Shown: in pieces, positions 19,405 through 31,600 of the stretch
Position numbering within the stretch: the stretch's first letter is position 1
Layout of the letters: every line of letters begins with the position of its first letter
Assembly (NCBI RefSeq): GCF_000002235.5
Contig: NW_022145594.1
Location: 14,177,001 to 14,241,000 of the forward strand
Reading direction: 5' to 3'
DNA: 64,000 bases
Source of the DNA: Strongylocentrotus purpuratus
Lineage: Eukaryota > Echinodermata > Echinoidea > Camarodonta > Strongylocentrotidae
Position numbers and translations under genes: made by a program
Notes under the pieces: model-generated
The model's input: the letters and a program-made list of their open reading frames with translations, nothing else
Told to the model about the DNA's origin: nothing
Databases searched by the model: none

Positions 19405-20122
19405 TAGGGTGTCTGATCGCGCACCAAGTTTTGTGTGTTAAAACTCTTCCCATTGACATTGCACACATCCCTATAGAGTCTATGTGCATTGCAAAATTGG
19501 TCAAGTTTTTAAAAATAAATTTAGATTCAAACCTGGCTTAATCTGTTGTGATCCTGAAGTGAAGGTGATACTCAATAAATGAGGTGTCATATGAAAGAGC
19601 AGGTGAATCCCCATATTTCCAAAGGGGCTGCATCTCAGCATTCTAAAAATATCTTGGTCAAAACAGCGATTTAAATCTGTTTCCATGGCAACTCGGGAGA
19701 TTTCCAACTTTTGAGATATGCAGCCCCGAGGGATAATTAGTTCAAGTCGTAAGGAATATGTCAGTATGTTAGTGTTCTTTTTTTTTGCTAGCCCCAAGGG
19801 ATCACGTACTAGGATTTAAGTTTGAAAATACCCTTCCCCCACTTTTTGCATAGATCTAGACCCTAGAGTATATAGCCTAATGCATTGGAATGCAGCTGTT
19901 GAGCAAAAAATGATAACTCGGCGTGAACTACTTTTTTGTCCATTCTGACCAAAATGCTATGAATATTGCAGAGTTTTTGAGGTGCTGTATCTTTTGATAG
20001 AAACATCGGTGAGTCTTGAAATTTGAAATGTATTATTCTGATTACATTTTTTATTCAAATATCCAACAAAAATGGTGAAAAACGATCCCAAATTGAAAAT
20101 TGAATATCGTTCAGACACCCTA
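19405..20122. mobile_element. 718-bp non-autonomous DNA element, TIR TAGGGTGTCTGA
   Basis: Ends TAGGGTGTCTGA and TCAGACACCCTA are inverted repeats, flanked by a 7-bp duplication GTACAGG (19398-19404 and 20123-20129). The flanks joined together match an uninterrupted sequence at about 21190-21260 (ACAAGGTCA...ACCTTGTACAGGGAACTGCTGTACA). This acts as an empty site and fixes both ends. No transposase ORF. The length of the duplication is near that of hAT elements (8 bp), but the family is not proven. Confidence 0.82.
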
Positions 20123-21919
20123 GTACAGGGAACTGCTGTACAGTGGTGATTTCCTACTAATGGAAAGTGCATGCACCAAGATTGGATTGTATCTCCCAAG
20201 CCCAAGGAGGCATGTTCCAAAAAAGGGTCTGAAAATTCCACTAAACAAGATTTAAAATATCTAATTAAAGAATTATAGATCTAATGCAATAATACCCTAG
20301 ATTACCCTTCTTTATTTTGAGGTAGGTTTATACGTGGTTTCGCTAATTATTCTTGAGATATTTTCTCAGCAACCAAGAGGGCAGCATGCAGCCATTTTTA
20401 ACACAACCTGACATACAGATGGTTCTGTATCATGGTATGTGGTGCACCTCGAGATATCTTTAGATAGGTGCCGCACTGCACACGAGACGCTTGGCTTTGC
20501 GGAGAGTTTGCAGTGAGCACCATCTGAAGATGTCGAGCGATCACTGCATTTACATTTGATCGCACAACAGGGCAAGTGTGTTATCAGTTTTATAAAATTG
20601 CAACACAATCAAAACAAACGACAGTCTAACTTAGATCTAGAAAATTGAATATAGATCTAGACCTAATACGTCGGTGAATACCCACGTCGGTTGAATACTT
20701 ACCAGAAAGTCAAGGCCCACGCCCATGGACTTTTTGGTATTAAAGTTTTAACAATGTTTTAGATCTACTTTGATGGCTGGGATGAGTACGGGAGTCTTTG
20801 TGAACACAACTGTAAATGTAATCGACAGCTCCACAGCTAACAATTACAGTCAAAGCTGAAGAAATTGTAGATCTAACATTAAATCACAAAATGTTGAGAG
20901 CTCCACAAGTGTGCAAAAACGGCAAAAAAAAAGTCATCGCACGCTGGTGCGCGTTGCACTAAAATTCTTAAATGCCACGTGACGCGTATTGACCAATCAC
21001 GATGCATAAAATAACAGCAATTTTATAATTAGTGTTAGTGCTAGTCAAAACACCCATTGCTTTGCCTTTGGGCGTAAATTGTAGATCTATTGGATGAGTG
21101 TCTGCACGTAGATTAGACTGAGAGATCTGTCTATGAATTAATTCGTTCCTAGTATAGTCCTCTCATAATACACATCTACGTGGCACTTACACTAATACAA
21201 GGTCATTCATTGAATTGACCTTGTACAGGGAACTGCTGTACATGTAAGTGGGGAGTTCCTACTAATAATTAGACCGACCAGCCACTCACAATACGTACGG
21301 ATCGCATTTAAAACAGTTGTGCGCACATACAAACAATAGTAGGGAGGCCAATGCCCAAATCTAACTTTTTAATTACTGATTTGTTTATAAATAAAACAAA
21401 CATTAAAAGAAAGCATTTTCTTTCACTAAGAAAACTCACCCATCTGCTGACTCCAGAAGTTCCATAAAATAGGAGATATCCAGCTAGTTCCTATGAGATT
21501 CCTTCTACGCCTGACCGTACGTAAGAGCCTTGAAACAATCAATTTGATGGTCCCAAAAATTACGTTGAGAATTAGACAGGCCCGAGGGAATGGGCGTGTC
21601 ATCATGGTCATTGCCCGGACAACAAGTTCAAAACTTCGCGCGAAAGTACATTCATCATCACCGGCTAGCCTTGAATTAGTCGCACACACCGACACAGTAC
21701 TACAGGCCGGCCAGGTATGGTAATTGCATGCAAGCCGCAATCGAGCCATGTTAGCATGCCATGGCATGGAGGGTCAAAACATAATGAGAGAAAGCTTGAA
21801 AGCCACTCATTGTAAATTAAGAAAGTGATTGAAATAAATAAATAGGCCTACCTTAGTTTTGAGACGTATTCCAATTACTATTTCCTCATGAGTAAAGATC
21901 AATCTGACATTGCATTATC
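20123..21919. other. Intergenic, somewhat CpG-richer
   Basis: Contains the empty-site paralogue at about 21190-21260 and a CCAAT sequence near 20993. A minus-strand ATG at 21463-21465 with an open frame of 26 bp runs to a good donor (GTGAG at 21439-21435), but no following exon is seen. I make no gene call. Confidence 0.4.
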
Positions 21920-22065
21920 AGCTATACAACTATTGCATGCATTCATACAAACCTCAACATGGAGAGCTGGTGTTGACTCTAGTTGTTTGGTGTTATTCCA
22001 TTCGGTGATAACCACACACTCAGCCTTGATTCGTTGATTGACTGCAAAAGGAATATCAGTGTGTT
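21920..22065 (-). pseudogene. Inverted partial copy of the OB-fold gene exon 2 with intron flank
   Basis: The complement matches 3102-3247. 113 bp of exon differ at one base (CAA to CGA, Gln to Arg) and 33 bp of following intron differ at two. Because intron sequence is included, this is a DNA-level duplication and not a retrocopy. The left part of the exon is absent. The copy keeps the GTTTGT donor and a pyrimidine-rich TTTTGCAG that could act as an acceptor. The near-identity means a recent duplication. Confidence 0.9.
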
Positions 22066-23100
22066 AGGCTTTAGCATAAATCAGTAAGGAAACTGAAATC
22101 CTGGTCATGAGCACACATAGGGTCCAGGATAGCCCCGGAACGCTCCCGTGAAGCGGGAGCGTCCTAAACGGGACCCTGCAATTTTTGTGTTGTGGCGATC
22201 AGACAGCTAGCTGCAGCTGGTGTAAAATTGATCCGTGTAAGTTAATAAACAATTAATAAAGTGAAAATTGATAATACTTGCCAAGTATGTCCCCTTATTA
22301 TTACAACACACAAACTTGAACAACTTATCAAAATGTTGAACAAAGGTAGATTTTCCTCTCCATTCGTTCCCCTACAGAGAGTTGTTTTCTTCGTCCTTTT
22401 GCAACGCGATTTGCTTCGATTAGAGCAGCCAAGTTTATGCCTGACAATACACCATTTTGTTTACTATGAAACCCAATGCTGCAATGCTTTGCATGCGTTA
22501 TATACGCCATTGTGTAATTCTCACAGTTTGGAGTAATCCTAGAAAACGTCACAATTACTCACAAGTCATTGCGAAGCTCATGAATATGGGCGCTGCCAGT
22601 GCTAGCAGACGACGCTGAAAATAGGGAATTTGATGTCTCTAGATATATTTTAGTGTAATTTGGGACTCGGGTTCTGGTTATTTATAGGGAAAGAACCATT
22701 AGTAATTACCATAGTAACATTGCTCGATAGCTTATCAAAATCAAGAAATCATTGGTATTTACCATAGTTTGCAGAGATAGCATTAATTGTAAAGATATCA
22801 TAGTTTTATGCAATGGGGCTGTGATGGTTGATATGTATGACATACTGAATTGTTATAATGAGGTTGCACTGTATTATGAAATGTTTGAGTGACATCAAAG
22901 TATGCAAATTAGTTGTTACCAAATTTAAATTTGTGATGGAATCTAAATTGGTTTTATCACTTTTGTATATTTTTTGGTTATGTTTTACGTGTAGTGTTTT
23001 ATTTTGTTTTGACGACAGGTGGAATCTGTGCCAGGGTAAACTGCATTTCTGCCACCTTTGTGTTGCTATTCTGTTTACATCGCGAGGGTTTGCGGGAGGT
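22066..23100. other. Non-coding, with a 59-bp hairpin element
   Basis: AT-rich. The only clear structure is the inverted repeat at 22119-22177, listed separately. Confidence 0.5.
22119..22177. repeat. 59-bp mini inverted repeat with strong hairpin
   Basis: Outer ends AGGGTCC/GGACCCT enclose a perfect 9-bp stem ACGCTCCCG-TGAAG-CGGGAGCGT (22140-22162). It is GC-rich against an AT-rich background. Confidence 0.7.
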
Positions 23101-23761
23101 AGGTGTTAACACCATATTCAATCTCCAGTCATCGTAAATTATTTGCAGTGATATGTGAAGACCGCGGGGAACTGCCAAAAAAAATAAACGGTCAACAGGG
23201 TTGTGAAATGTGAATGCAAATGAACACGGTCCATTTGAAATTACCATGACCGCCACAACAATTTCAACATGTTTAATTTTTGAAGCAGTTCCCGGCAGTA
23301 TGCACGGATCACTCCGGATTAGGGCTGTAGTATTCCAGTTATTCCAAAAACGGTTATCCTCCCTCCGAATCCGTTTGGTTTTCGGTTAACCTATACCGAA
23401 TTGTGAGACATCATTTTAATCTGATATGTATCAATTTGCTTGGATTAAACACCAAAGTGTTTATTTTCTTTAGTGGTACAAGGGTTTTGTAGTACTATCA
23501 GCCTAATTTCATTCATTTCCTTTGAAAATGTGATTGAACAATAATGATTTTCATCAATTTGATGTTGGTCTTGATAAGTTTTACCCATGTTTTTAAAGTA
23601 TTCAACATTATTTCTGCTTGATCTAGGGCTAAAACCTAAAAATGGTTTCAAATTGAAAACTGGTTTTGACTTTAGACGGTCGGTTTCAGTTTGGTTAACT
23701 TTTGACAACAGCTTTACTGCGGATGAGTGACGGATCACTGGGGATTGAATACGGTGTTAAT
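23101..23761. mobile_element. Possible non-autonomous element with 40-bp imperfect TIRs
   Basis: GGTGTTAACACCATATTCAA at the left mirrors GGCATTAACACCGTATTCAA read on the minus strand from 23761. Both are followed by TC(T/C)CCAGT and a GCAGT block. No ORF. The internal sequence is not palindromic. Confidence 0.5.
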
Positions 23762-23764
23762 GCC

Positions 23765-24004
23765 TAAAGCCCCATTTACACATTGACAATTGAAACGGCT
23801 ATTTATGGCAGTTTTACATTCCGCCATTGTCAACGAGCAATGCGTAAAGCCCCATTTACACATTGACAATTGAAACTGTAATTTATGGCAGTTGTACATT
23901 CCGCCATTGTCAACGAGCAATGCGCAAAGCCCGATTTACACATTGACAATTCAAATTGCAATTTATGGCAGTTGTACATTCCGTCATGGTCAACAAGCAA
24001 CGTG
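23765..24004. repeat. 80-bp tandem repeat, three copies
   Basis: Units start at about 23765, 23845 and 23925. Each reads AAAGCCC(C/G)ATTTACACATT ... TTTATGGCAGTT(T/G)TACATTCC ... CAAGCAA or CGAGCAA. Confidence 0.9.
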
Positions 24005-24229
24005 TTGACACATTAGTTGGGTTGACACTTGCTAAACTTAAGAATTAGGTTGAAATCTTAATCATCTACGCTCAATTCACGAGCAGCGGGGGGTCCGCAG
24101 TCTATCATTATCCCATGTGGACGCAATTTAATCAATGAGCCCCACGATTAGCGTGACCTCTCCGTCAACACCAAAAGAGGATACTTTTTTTTCTTTCTTT
24201 TGTGGTCTCAAAATATGAAAATTTGACAT

Positions 24230-24425
24230 TTTGCTCCGTTGGAGGGGGGGGGGGGGTGGTAAGGTCACCTTTTTTAGGTCAGCCATAAGAATATATATAC
24301 ACCTGTATATATATATTTTTTTTTAATAATTTAAAAAAAAAAAAAAAATATCCAAAGGGGGGTGTTTTTTTTTGGGGGGGGGGGGGGGTTTACACACTTA
24401 AAAATACCAAAGGGGGGGGGGGGGT
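24230..24425. repeat. Low-complexity G-runs, A-run and AT dinucleotides
   Basis: Several long G homopolymers, a long A-run and (TA)n lie in under 200 bp. Assembly here may be unreliable. Confidence 0.9.
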
Positions 24426-24540
24426 TTAGTGTCTCAGTACAATCTACACATCGTTAGTGTTTGTTGATGCTGCCCCCAGTGTTCCGTCTTCTATAGGGTA
24501 AAAAGCCATATTTTATTCTTGTGTGCACACTAACTACCAC

Positions 24541-24790
24541 ATTTGTTGACAGATTTGTGACACCATAGGAAGATGATCTTATCAGATTTTTGAGAATGTA
24601 GGTCAAAGGTCAAGAGTCACAGAGGTCAACTTGTGAAATTACAGGTATTGAGCTCGTTATCATGATGTCTCAAGAACCAATCGAGGTGTGAACTTTAAAC
24701 TTGAGGATAGAATGTATTTCCATAGGAAGACGATCTGATTATATTTTGGAGTCGGTAGGTCAAAGTTCAGGGCGAGACACAACATCGCTA
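24541..24790. repeat. 158-bp-type repeat, first block (about 1.5 copies)
   Basis: Shares about 220 bp nearly unchanged with 25556-25775. It includes AGGAAGATGATCTTATCAGA and the perfect direct repeat AGGTCAAAGGTCA at 24600-24612. Confidence 0.85.
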
Positions 24791-25078
24791 ATGCCTTGTT
24801 TAAACTGAAAAGTCATCCACAAAGTAGATGAGGTTTAGACATTGGTCAGTTAAAAATTTATGTTGTGCCACCACCCATGATAATGTCATTACAGAAATGG
24901 TACAATTTGAAACAGGAAAAGAGCTTAAAATGAAAATGCATTGAAGTACCTAAACAAAATATTGATATTAACATTATTTCTGAACTGTTGGTTCTTACAA
25001 AAGTTATTGATTTCGGTCTAAGTTGCAGTTTGGGATGTAATGTGGTGTTTGAATCTTTCCATTTCAGATTTGATAGAT

Positions 25079-25450
25079 CTACTCTTACTGTTGGACAGTT
25101 ACTGAGAGAGAAGCAAGGAGGCAGAGGTAAATTCAGCTCTTACTGTTGGACAGTTAGTGAGAGGGAAGCAGGGAGGAAGAGGTGAATAGAGCTCTTATTG
25201 TTGAACATTTACTGAGAGAGAAGCAAGGAGGCAGAGGTGAATAGAGCTCTTACTGTTGGACAGTTATTTAGAGAGAAGCAAGGAGGCAGAGGTAAATAGA
25301 GTTGTTACTGTTGGACAGTTATTGAGAGACAAGCAAGGAGGAAGAGGTGAATAGAGCTGTTACTGTTGGACAGTTACTGAGACAGAAGCAAGGAGGCAGA
25401 GGTGAATAGAGCTCTTACTGTTGGACAGTTAATGAGAAAGAAGCAAGGAG
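25079..25450. repeat. Minisatellite of about 57 bp, seven copies
   Basis: The unit is CTCTTACTGTTGGACAGTTA, then (C/G)TGAGAGAGAAGCAAGGAGGC, then AGAGGTGAATAGAG. The 65-codon ORF spanning its start (24988-25185) is a product of the repeat. Confidence 0.9.
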
Positions 25451-25549
25451 GGACAGCGAAAACAACGAAACTAGCGAAATTACAGGTATTAGTCTTGTAA
25501 TCGCATTATCTCAAGAACAGTTTGAGATATGTACTTCAAATATAATGAT

Positions 25550-26070
25550 AGTATGTATCACCATAGGAAGATGATCTTATCAGATTTTTGAGAATGTAGG
25601 TCAAAGGTCAAGAGTCACAGAGGTCAACTTGTGAAATTACAGGTTTTGAGCTCGTTATCGTGATGTCTCAAGAACCAATCGAGGTGTGAACTTTAAACTT
25701 GAGGATAGAATGTATTTCCATAGGAAGACGATCTGATTATATTTTGGAGTCGGTAGGTCAAAGTTCAAGGGTCACAGAGGTCACCTTATGAAATTCCATG
25801 TATTGAGTTCGTTATCGTGATATCTGAAGAACCACTTGAGATATAAACTTCCAACTTGAGGATAGAATGTATCATCATAGGAAGACGATCTGATTAGATT
25901 TTGGAGAAGCTAGGTCAAAGGTCAAGGGTCACAGAGGTCAACTTATGAAATTCCATGTGTAGAGCTCATCGCAATATCTCAAGACTCACTTGAGATATGA
26001 ACTTCAAACTTATGAGGTCTTCATAGGAAGACATTTTTTTTGTAGCAATGAGGTCAAAAGTCGAGGTCAT
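25550..26070. repeat. 158-bp tandem repeat, second block (about 3.5 copies)
   Basis: The landmark TAGGAAGA(T/C)GATCT recurs at about 25564, 25721, 25878 and, degenerate, 26027 (spacings 157, 157, 149). Each unit holds AGGTCAAAGGTCA or a close variant, followed by GGTCACAGAGGTCA. Perfect AGGTCAAAGGTCA lies at 25598-25610 and 25912-25924. Confidence 0.88.
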
Positions 26071-27352
26071 AGTGGTCAATTTCTGAAATTATTCATTTTA
26101 AGGGCGGAGTCATATAGGAGACGCAGTCACATTTGTTTTGTTAATGAGTATTTGGAAGGTTTGTGACAAGTAAATGATTTCTGTTAACAATGACCTTCAA
26201 CTTACGACCTTCGAAATCATGAAAAACGTTTTCTACCGATACACCAAAAATATCATATTGCAAGCCATCATTAATACTTGATTATTTCCCGAATTCAAGC
26301 TTTTTTTGGTGATTCTGTATCATTTATGAAAACTTGGAAGTTTATGACATTTGCTCTGGCAACAATTGCCCTGCAGTCAATCCCAAATATTGATCGAATC
26401 ACTAACTTAAGTCCTGGACTTATACTATACCTAACCTGGAGCAATTCTTGCCAGAGAAAATGTTGTGTTACTGATATATGACTGTCATAAGATTTTTGTT
26501 GGCAGTGACCTTGAATTTATAACCATCAAATTAATGAAAACACAACATTTTTGTATTGAAATCTTACTGCAAATGATTTAGTCCATGTATAAGTCACTAA
26601 TCTCAAATATATACAGTATCGGATTAGAGGGTCGCTATTCATAATAGTAGAAGAGGGCCGCTATTCATAATGGAAGAAAAGGTTTGTGATTTACAGAAAT
26701 AACAATAAAAAAGATGTTGAAATATAATTTTTATGCATAGGCTCTGATAGAAGCTGAAACTGCATTCTAGACTGTACACAACAAAAAATGTTATTTTAAA
26801 CATTTACATGTAATTGTAAAGTGATCAGAGCTCAACCAAAAAAGAAGATATGTTATGTCATTATGTTACATCTCACCTCTTCTGCACCATGTACCATCAT
26901 CACCCCATCCTGACTCCCACAAACACACCTATGAGTCTATCAGGGAAGTTACAATGCTATAATAATAAATGCAATACCTGTTCACTTATGCATAAAATAT
27001 CAATCCCATAAACCACAAATTTCACTCGGCAAACCCAAACTCATCACATTTGATCCTAATTTTTTCATATAATCCTCAATTCCGTAAGCTCCAAAGGACT
27101 TTTCTCTCACAAAAAGGCCCATTCCTGTGCACCCTAATTTCCATACCCTTTACAAATATGAGCAGTGCTCATCCAAGCATGAATCATACATACACAGTTT
27201 TTCCCCCAAAACCATATATTTTTTATTTGGCAGCCTTTTCAAAAGTGTATATTCTTTTTTGAGATGCACTGTATATGTATTAAAATTGTGTATTTTTCTT
27301 TTTGTGATGTTTTACCCATATGTTTGTCTTCTGTTTTGTTTTTTGAAGACAG
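26071..27352. other. AT-rich non-coding DNA
   Basis: No recognised gene or repeat. Short ORFs around 26278 and 27050-27366 lack any domain. The segment ends in a T-rich tract that could serve as the polypyrimidine tract of the next exon. Confidence 0.5.
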
Positions 27353-29789
27353 CTGACATCAGTTGACATCAAGATTTGTGGTCAAGGAGCAAAGTTTGTG
27401 GTGGGAGAGAGCAAGTTATTCCTGTGTAGGTATATTGGTAAGTGGGTCATTTCATCAGGTTGGGATGCAGAGGTGTGACATGGCATTGTATCATCAGAAG
27501 TATCACTTATTTTGATACAGTTATTTTACAGAAAAAGCACCTTCAATTGTGCAAGAAATTTACAAATATTCAAAATATACCCTTGTTTGTCGTCCGAGAT
27601 ATGATCAAAAACTTAGTGGAAGATGTAACATTACACCGCCGTAATGTTACGTCGTACTTTCACACACATTCAAGATATTCTGACATTTACAACATGAATT
27701 TGTCCAAATGATTTTGTTTACTAATGAGAGGGCATAAAAGTCAACACCAAAAAGATTAATTACGTTAGTTTGTCATCAAATAAACCAAATATTACCAGAT
27801 ATGCTGTTTGATGTGTAAATGTTCCATTCTGCATGCTGTAAATGTCTGAAAAACTTGAATGTGTATTCTATCATATCTTGGACAAGACACCTGCATATGT
27901 CTTAAAACTTTGTCCATTTCTTGGACACCCAAAGGTGCTTCTTCTATTAACTGTATCAAAAGTAGTGATACCTGTGATGATACAGAGCCATTTCACACCT
28001 TTAAGTCCTAGTGTGTTCCAACCTGATGAAATGACCCAAGTAGTTTTGTGCTCATTTAACATAAAGAAAAATAATTTATGCAAGAGGTCACCGACATCCA
28101 AATCAATAGGTGTTTCTTTTTCATGAGTTAGGATAGGTAGTTAAACTAATTTACATGTATGACCAGCAAACTGCATAATTGTACAGACAACCAAAGCATG
28201 AGCTCATTATAGCAAATTCTTTTCCCCTGGTCTTGGAGGAGGATGCTATGCAGATTCATGGTTTATAGATTTTGGTCCATTCTAAAAGAATGTTGCTTCA
28301 CATTTGTTGTGCAATTAATAAAAAAAAGGAAATTGATATGTTCTTTTAAGTTGAAGGAAATCTGATCTAATTAATATTAATGCTAAATTGTTAAGTGAAC
28401 TCTGACACATATCGTTTTTTTTTTGTTACGTTGAGTTAAAGGGGAAGTCTACTTTGAAGCAACAGTGGTTTTAATAAAAGCAGAATAGTCTACTCATCAA
28501 TGTGACAATCGCCATTAGGATGTTATCTTCCCATCCACATTGACAATACTGCATGCCTCTATTTTGAATAATGACCATGTCTCAGTCGAAGGAAAATCAT
28601 GCATATGTTTATTATTAGGCACGGAACCATTTCTATAGAATACCATTAGGAATAAGGTTTTTCCTTCATCATATAGGCGTGTAGTTACAGAAGTAATAAT
28701 TTTTGAAAAGATACTGCCTCAGGCAATAGGCTCTAACATCTCAATTGTTTAGCTAAAATGTGTAATCTTGGTTTCATTGTATTGGAAAACTTAATTGTAT
28801 GACGTACAATTATAGGTAGTATATACTAGTATGTAAAATGTGAAGTTATGAATTTACAGCTAATGGCCTCTTTATCGCGATATCTTAACCCTAAAAAGAA
28901 TGGGCTATTTCGGAGGTGTTGAGGACTGGGGGGGGGGGGCATGATGGGCCCCCCCCCCCAAGATCTCGGCCATTGAATGTCTGATCATCGCGAAATTTTG
29001 CACGCATCTCCTTATTCACGTAAAGAACAAGATTGCATTGTTAATTTATTTGAAAATATTTGATTTTGTTATTAAAATTTTCATTGATAATTCAGTTTAT
29101 AGTGATTATTTTGAGCAAATTTTTGTATGAAATGTTTCTGATTAAGCTTAGAAGCAATCATCCACTAACAAAACATTTGATTCAATTTCTATTATGTATT
29201 TTATTTTATGAATTTCTTATGTATTGTAATGTTTTCAATTTTTATTTATTTCTTTGGTTTTTTTATAGTTTTTTCCATCAGGATCAATATTGAGACAAAA
29301 AAGAGGATAATTGATTGTGAATTGGGAAATGATGGCTGATTTACTAAGCAAATGAGAGATACAGTTTCCCATTCGTTTTGTACACAAAATCAATAAATCC
29401 TCCAATTTTAGGCTGATATGAGGTCAGAAAAGGTCACATGACTTAGCAGTGGTACGCCCGATTTTCGCAAAGTTGGTGTCAAAAGATGCGTAAGATTTAA
29501 ATGAAAAAACTCATGAAAGCGTGCTGCAAAATTTTCACGCGATTTCGGAGTATGTAAATCATTGGAAATGAAACATGATAGATTTGATGAGTTTGAGATG
29601 TACATGATCAAAACAGTTATGTGAATAGTGGGTAATTAGTTAACATTATAAACCACAATGTGATAGTGTTGGTATTAATCACTTTTAGTGATAGTTATTT
29701 ATTTCTTACTTTTTAGTTTTTAGTTTTCTTTTGTTTTTCTTCTTTTCAATGTAGGACGTACGAGTGTTAGAGTTACTGGAAGGAGGTAG
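27353..29789 (+). CDS. Possible two-exon 3' end of an unrecognised gene
   Basis: Candidate exon 27353-27437 (acceptor AG at 27347-27348 or 27351-27352) reads LTSVDIKICGQGAKFVVGES, then KLFLCRYIG. It ends at a consensus donor G|GTAAGT (27438-27443). A second candidate exon starts at 29755 after TTCAATGTAG. Joined in phase it adds RTSVRVTGRR and stops at 29787-29789. Read in another phase the same exon gives DVRVLELLEGGSGV and a stop, so the join is not settled. No family recognised; chance is possible. The donor is abutted by the foldback element at 27444. Confidence 0.3.
27444..28037. mobile_element. 594-bp foldback element inserted in a splice-donor context
   Basis: Ends GGGTCATTTCATCAGGTTGG and CCAACCTGATGAAATGACCC are perfect 20-bp inverted repeats. 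The arms continue with mirrored blocks (for example TTTTGATACAGTTA against TAACTGTATCAAAA). The centre lies near 27740. A 4-bp duplication AAGT flanks it (27440-27443 and 28038-28041). No coding capacity beyond arm-derived ORFs. Confidence 0.85.
28042..29754. other. AT-rich non-coding DNA with G/C homopolymers
   Basis: Long G- and C-runs face each other at about 28928-28970, around CATGATGGG, and could form a hairpin. Nothing else recognised. Confidence 0.5.
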
Positions 29790-31120
29790 TGGTGTTTAAG
29801 TAAGTATTAGGGGACTTAAGTTGATCGTGTTTAGCATACGGCCATAGTAGTAACTTTTCAAAAAGGATTAATTATGTTATGCCATGTAGTGGCACTGATT
29901 TAATCTTACTTATGTTTTGACTTTAAGGTCAGTTGAGCTGATTCTATAGGAAGGCACAAAATGAACAATTGTCAAAGCAAATACTATGATTTTGATTGCA
30001 CATGCAGCAATTTAAAAAAAATGAGATTACATTGTGAAATAAGCCTACAATGAGATCAAATAAATCTGTTGGCATATTGGGTGAAAAAGTTTTAAACCAT
30101 GGGATTGTTTAAGGCCAAAATTTGGATGAGTCATTCATTGGAAACCTCCATGTTGTGTTGAGATCATGGGTCAATTATGTAGGTCAAAGTTTAAATTAGG
30201 TCAAATGTTATGGCATACCTGCAAGACTAAAGAATAAAAAACATTTTACACATTGAAAAACCTTATTTGTCAAACCTGTATTGCACATTCTGTGTATACC
30301 TCTGTCCGAATAGGGGAAAGTGGTTAGACTATTGTGACAATTAACCTTGTAGCTTTCATATCCTGTCCAAAATGATTTTTACTAAAAGGATTACTTGGTA
30401 TTCTGCTATTAGCCATAATGGCTGGAATTCACAAAGGTGGTTTAGATTTAGACCACGGTTAATGCTTTTTATGGCTATATTACATTGCACTGTTTACATT
30501 TTTAATGTGCAATAGTACCTGTGTTTTCAAGATCTTCACACTTCGTACAAAAATAAGGAAGAATAGTTTTTGGTGTTATATATCAAGGTTATGTTTACAT
30601 AGACATTTTCTGCTTGACAAGTCAAATAATTATATTGAGGGCTACGGCAATACTGTGGTTCATGGGAAGAAGGAGGCATACCAGTAGACTGCACACAGTC
30701 TAATTAAATGAAACATGTCTCAGCCATCATATTAAGCCCATCAATTGTAGACTCTTCCATTGGGTGTTGCCAAAATTTGAATAGAACCCATCAAACATGT
30801 AAGGAGTTGGTCAAGATGAAAAAAAAGGGGGGGGGGTGGTTGTTAAACACATAGTACAAACATGCACAAATGTCTTGATTTTAGTCTAATGCAATACATA
30901 TTGTACATGTGACCTTGCCTAAGTTGAACTTGGATAAGTCAAAACTTGCCAAAGTCGAAGGTCTACACAGAACCCAACCTGTTTTGTCCTATTGTTTTAT
31001 GACCCCTCAGTCTCTCAGAAAGCTATTTTATGGATCCCAAGACATTTGAGTTACTGTATGTAAGGTTGATTATGTATTCAATTTTCTGTCTCTGTTCTTT
31101 TGGCAGGTACTGGTTGCTTT
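29790..31120. other. AT-rich non-coding DNA
   Basis: No feature supported. A G-run lies near 30828-30838. Confidence 0.5.
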
Positions 31121-31159
31121 GGAAGGCAATTTGTGTTTGTATTGTCAAATCATCTTCAT

Positions 31160-31600
31160 TTTTCAAAACATTACATACCATACCATTCCATCTTCACCCT
31201 CAGAACTCGTGATCTTGAGTTTTTGAGAAAAGCAGTACTCATTCAGAAGTTCATTTGAAGTTTCATCCAGAATCCCATTCCCATTCCAGATATCATATTC
31301 AAATCATTACATACCATACCATACCATTCCATCTTCACCCTCGGAACTCGCTATCTGAGTTTTTGAGAAAAGCAGTACTCATTCAGAAGTTCATTTGAAA
31401 TTTCATCCAGAATCCCATCCTAAAGTCTGTTTATACACAATTCACGACAATAGCCCTAGCACTTATAAGCTAGGTGTGAGTCAATTCGAATTGTGGTACA
31501 CAGCAATTCTCAAGTCTGTTTATACACAATTCACGACAATAGCCCTAGCACTTATAAGCTAGGTGTGAGTCAATTCGAATTGTGGTACACAGCATATCAA
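31160..31600. repeat. Two pairs of tandem duplications left of the Helentron
   Basis: A block of about 137 bp (CATTACATACCATACCATTC ... TTTCATCCAGAATCCCAT) is duplicated from about 31166 and 31302. A 79-bp block (AGTCTGTTTATACACAATTC ... GAATTGTGGTACACAGCA) is duplicated from about 31432 and 31511. Each 79-bp block contains the hairpin CCTAGC-ACTTATAA-GCTAGG and the palindrome CAATTCGAATTG. Confidence 0.9.

Noticed and set aside
21440-21465. Minus-strand ATG followed by a good donor, as a first coding exon
   Set aside because: Only nine codons, and no following exon was found to the left.
24988-25185. 65-codon ORF
   Set aside because: Lies mostly on the 57-bp minisatellite.
24541-26070. CRISPR-like array
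   Set aside because: The repeats are long, contiguous and diverged with no unique spacers, and the DNA is eukaryotic.
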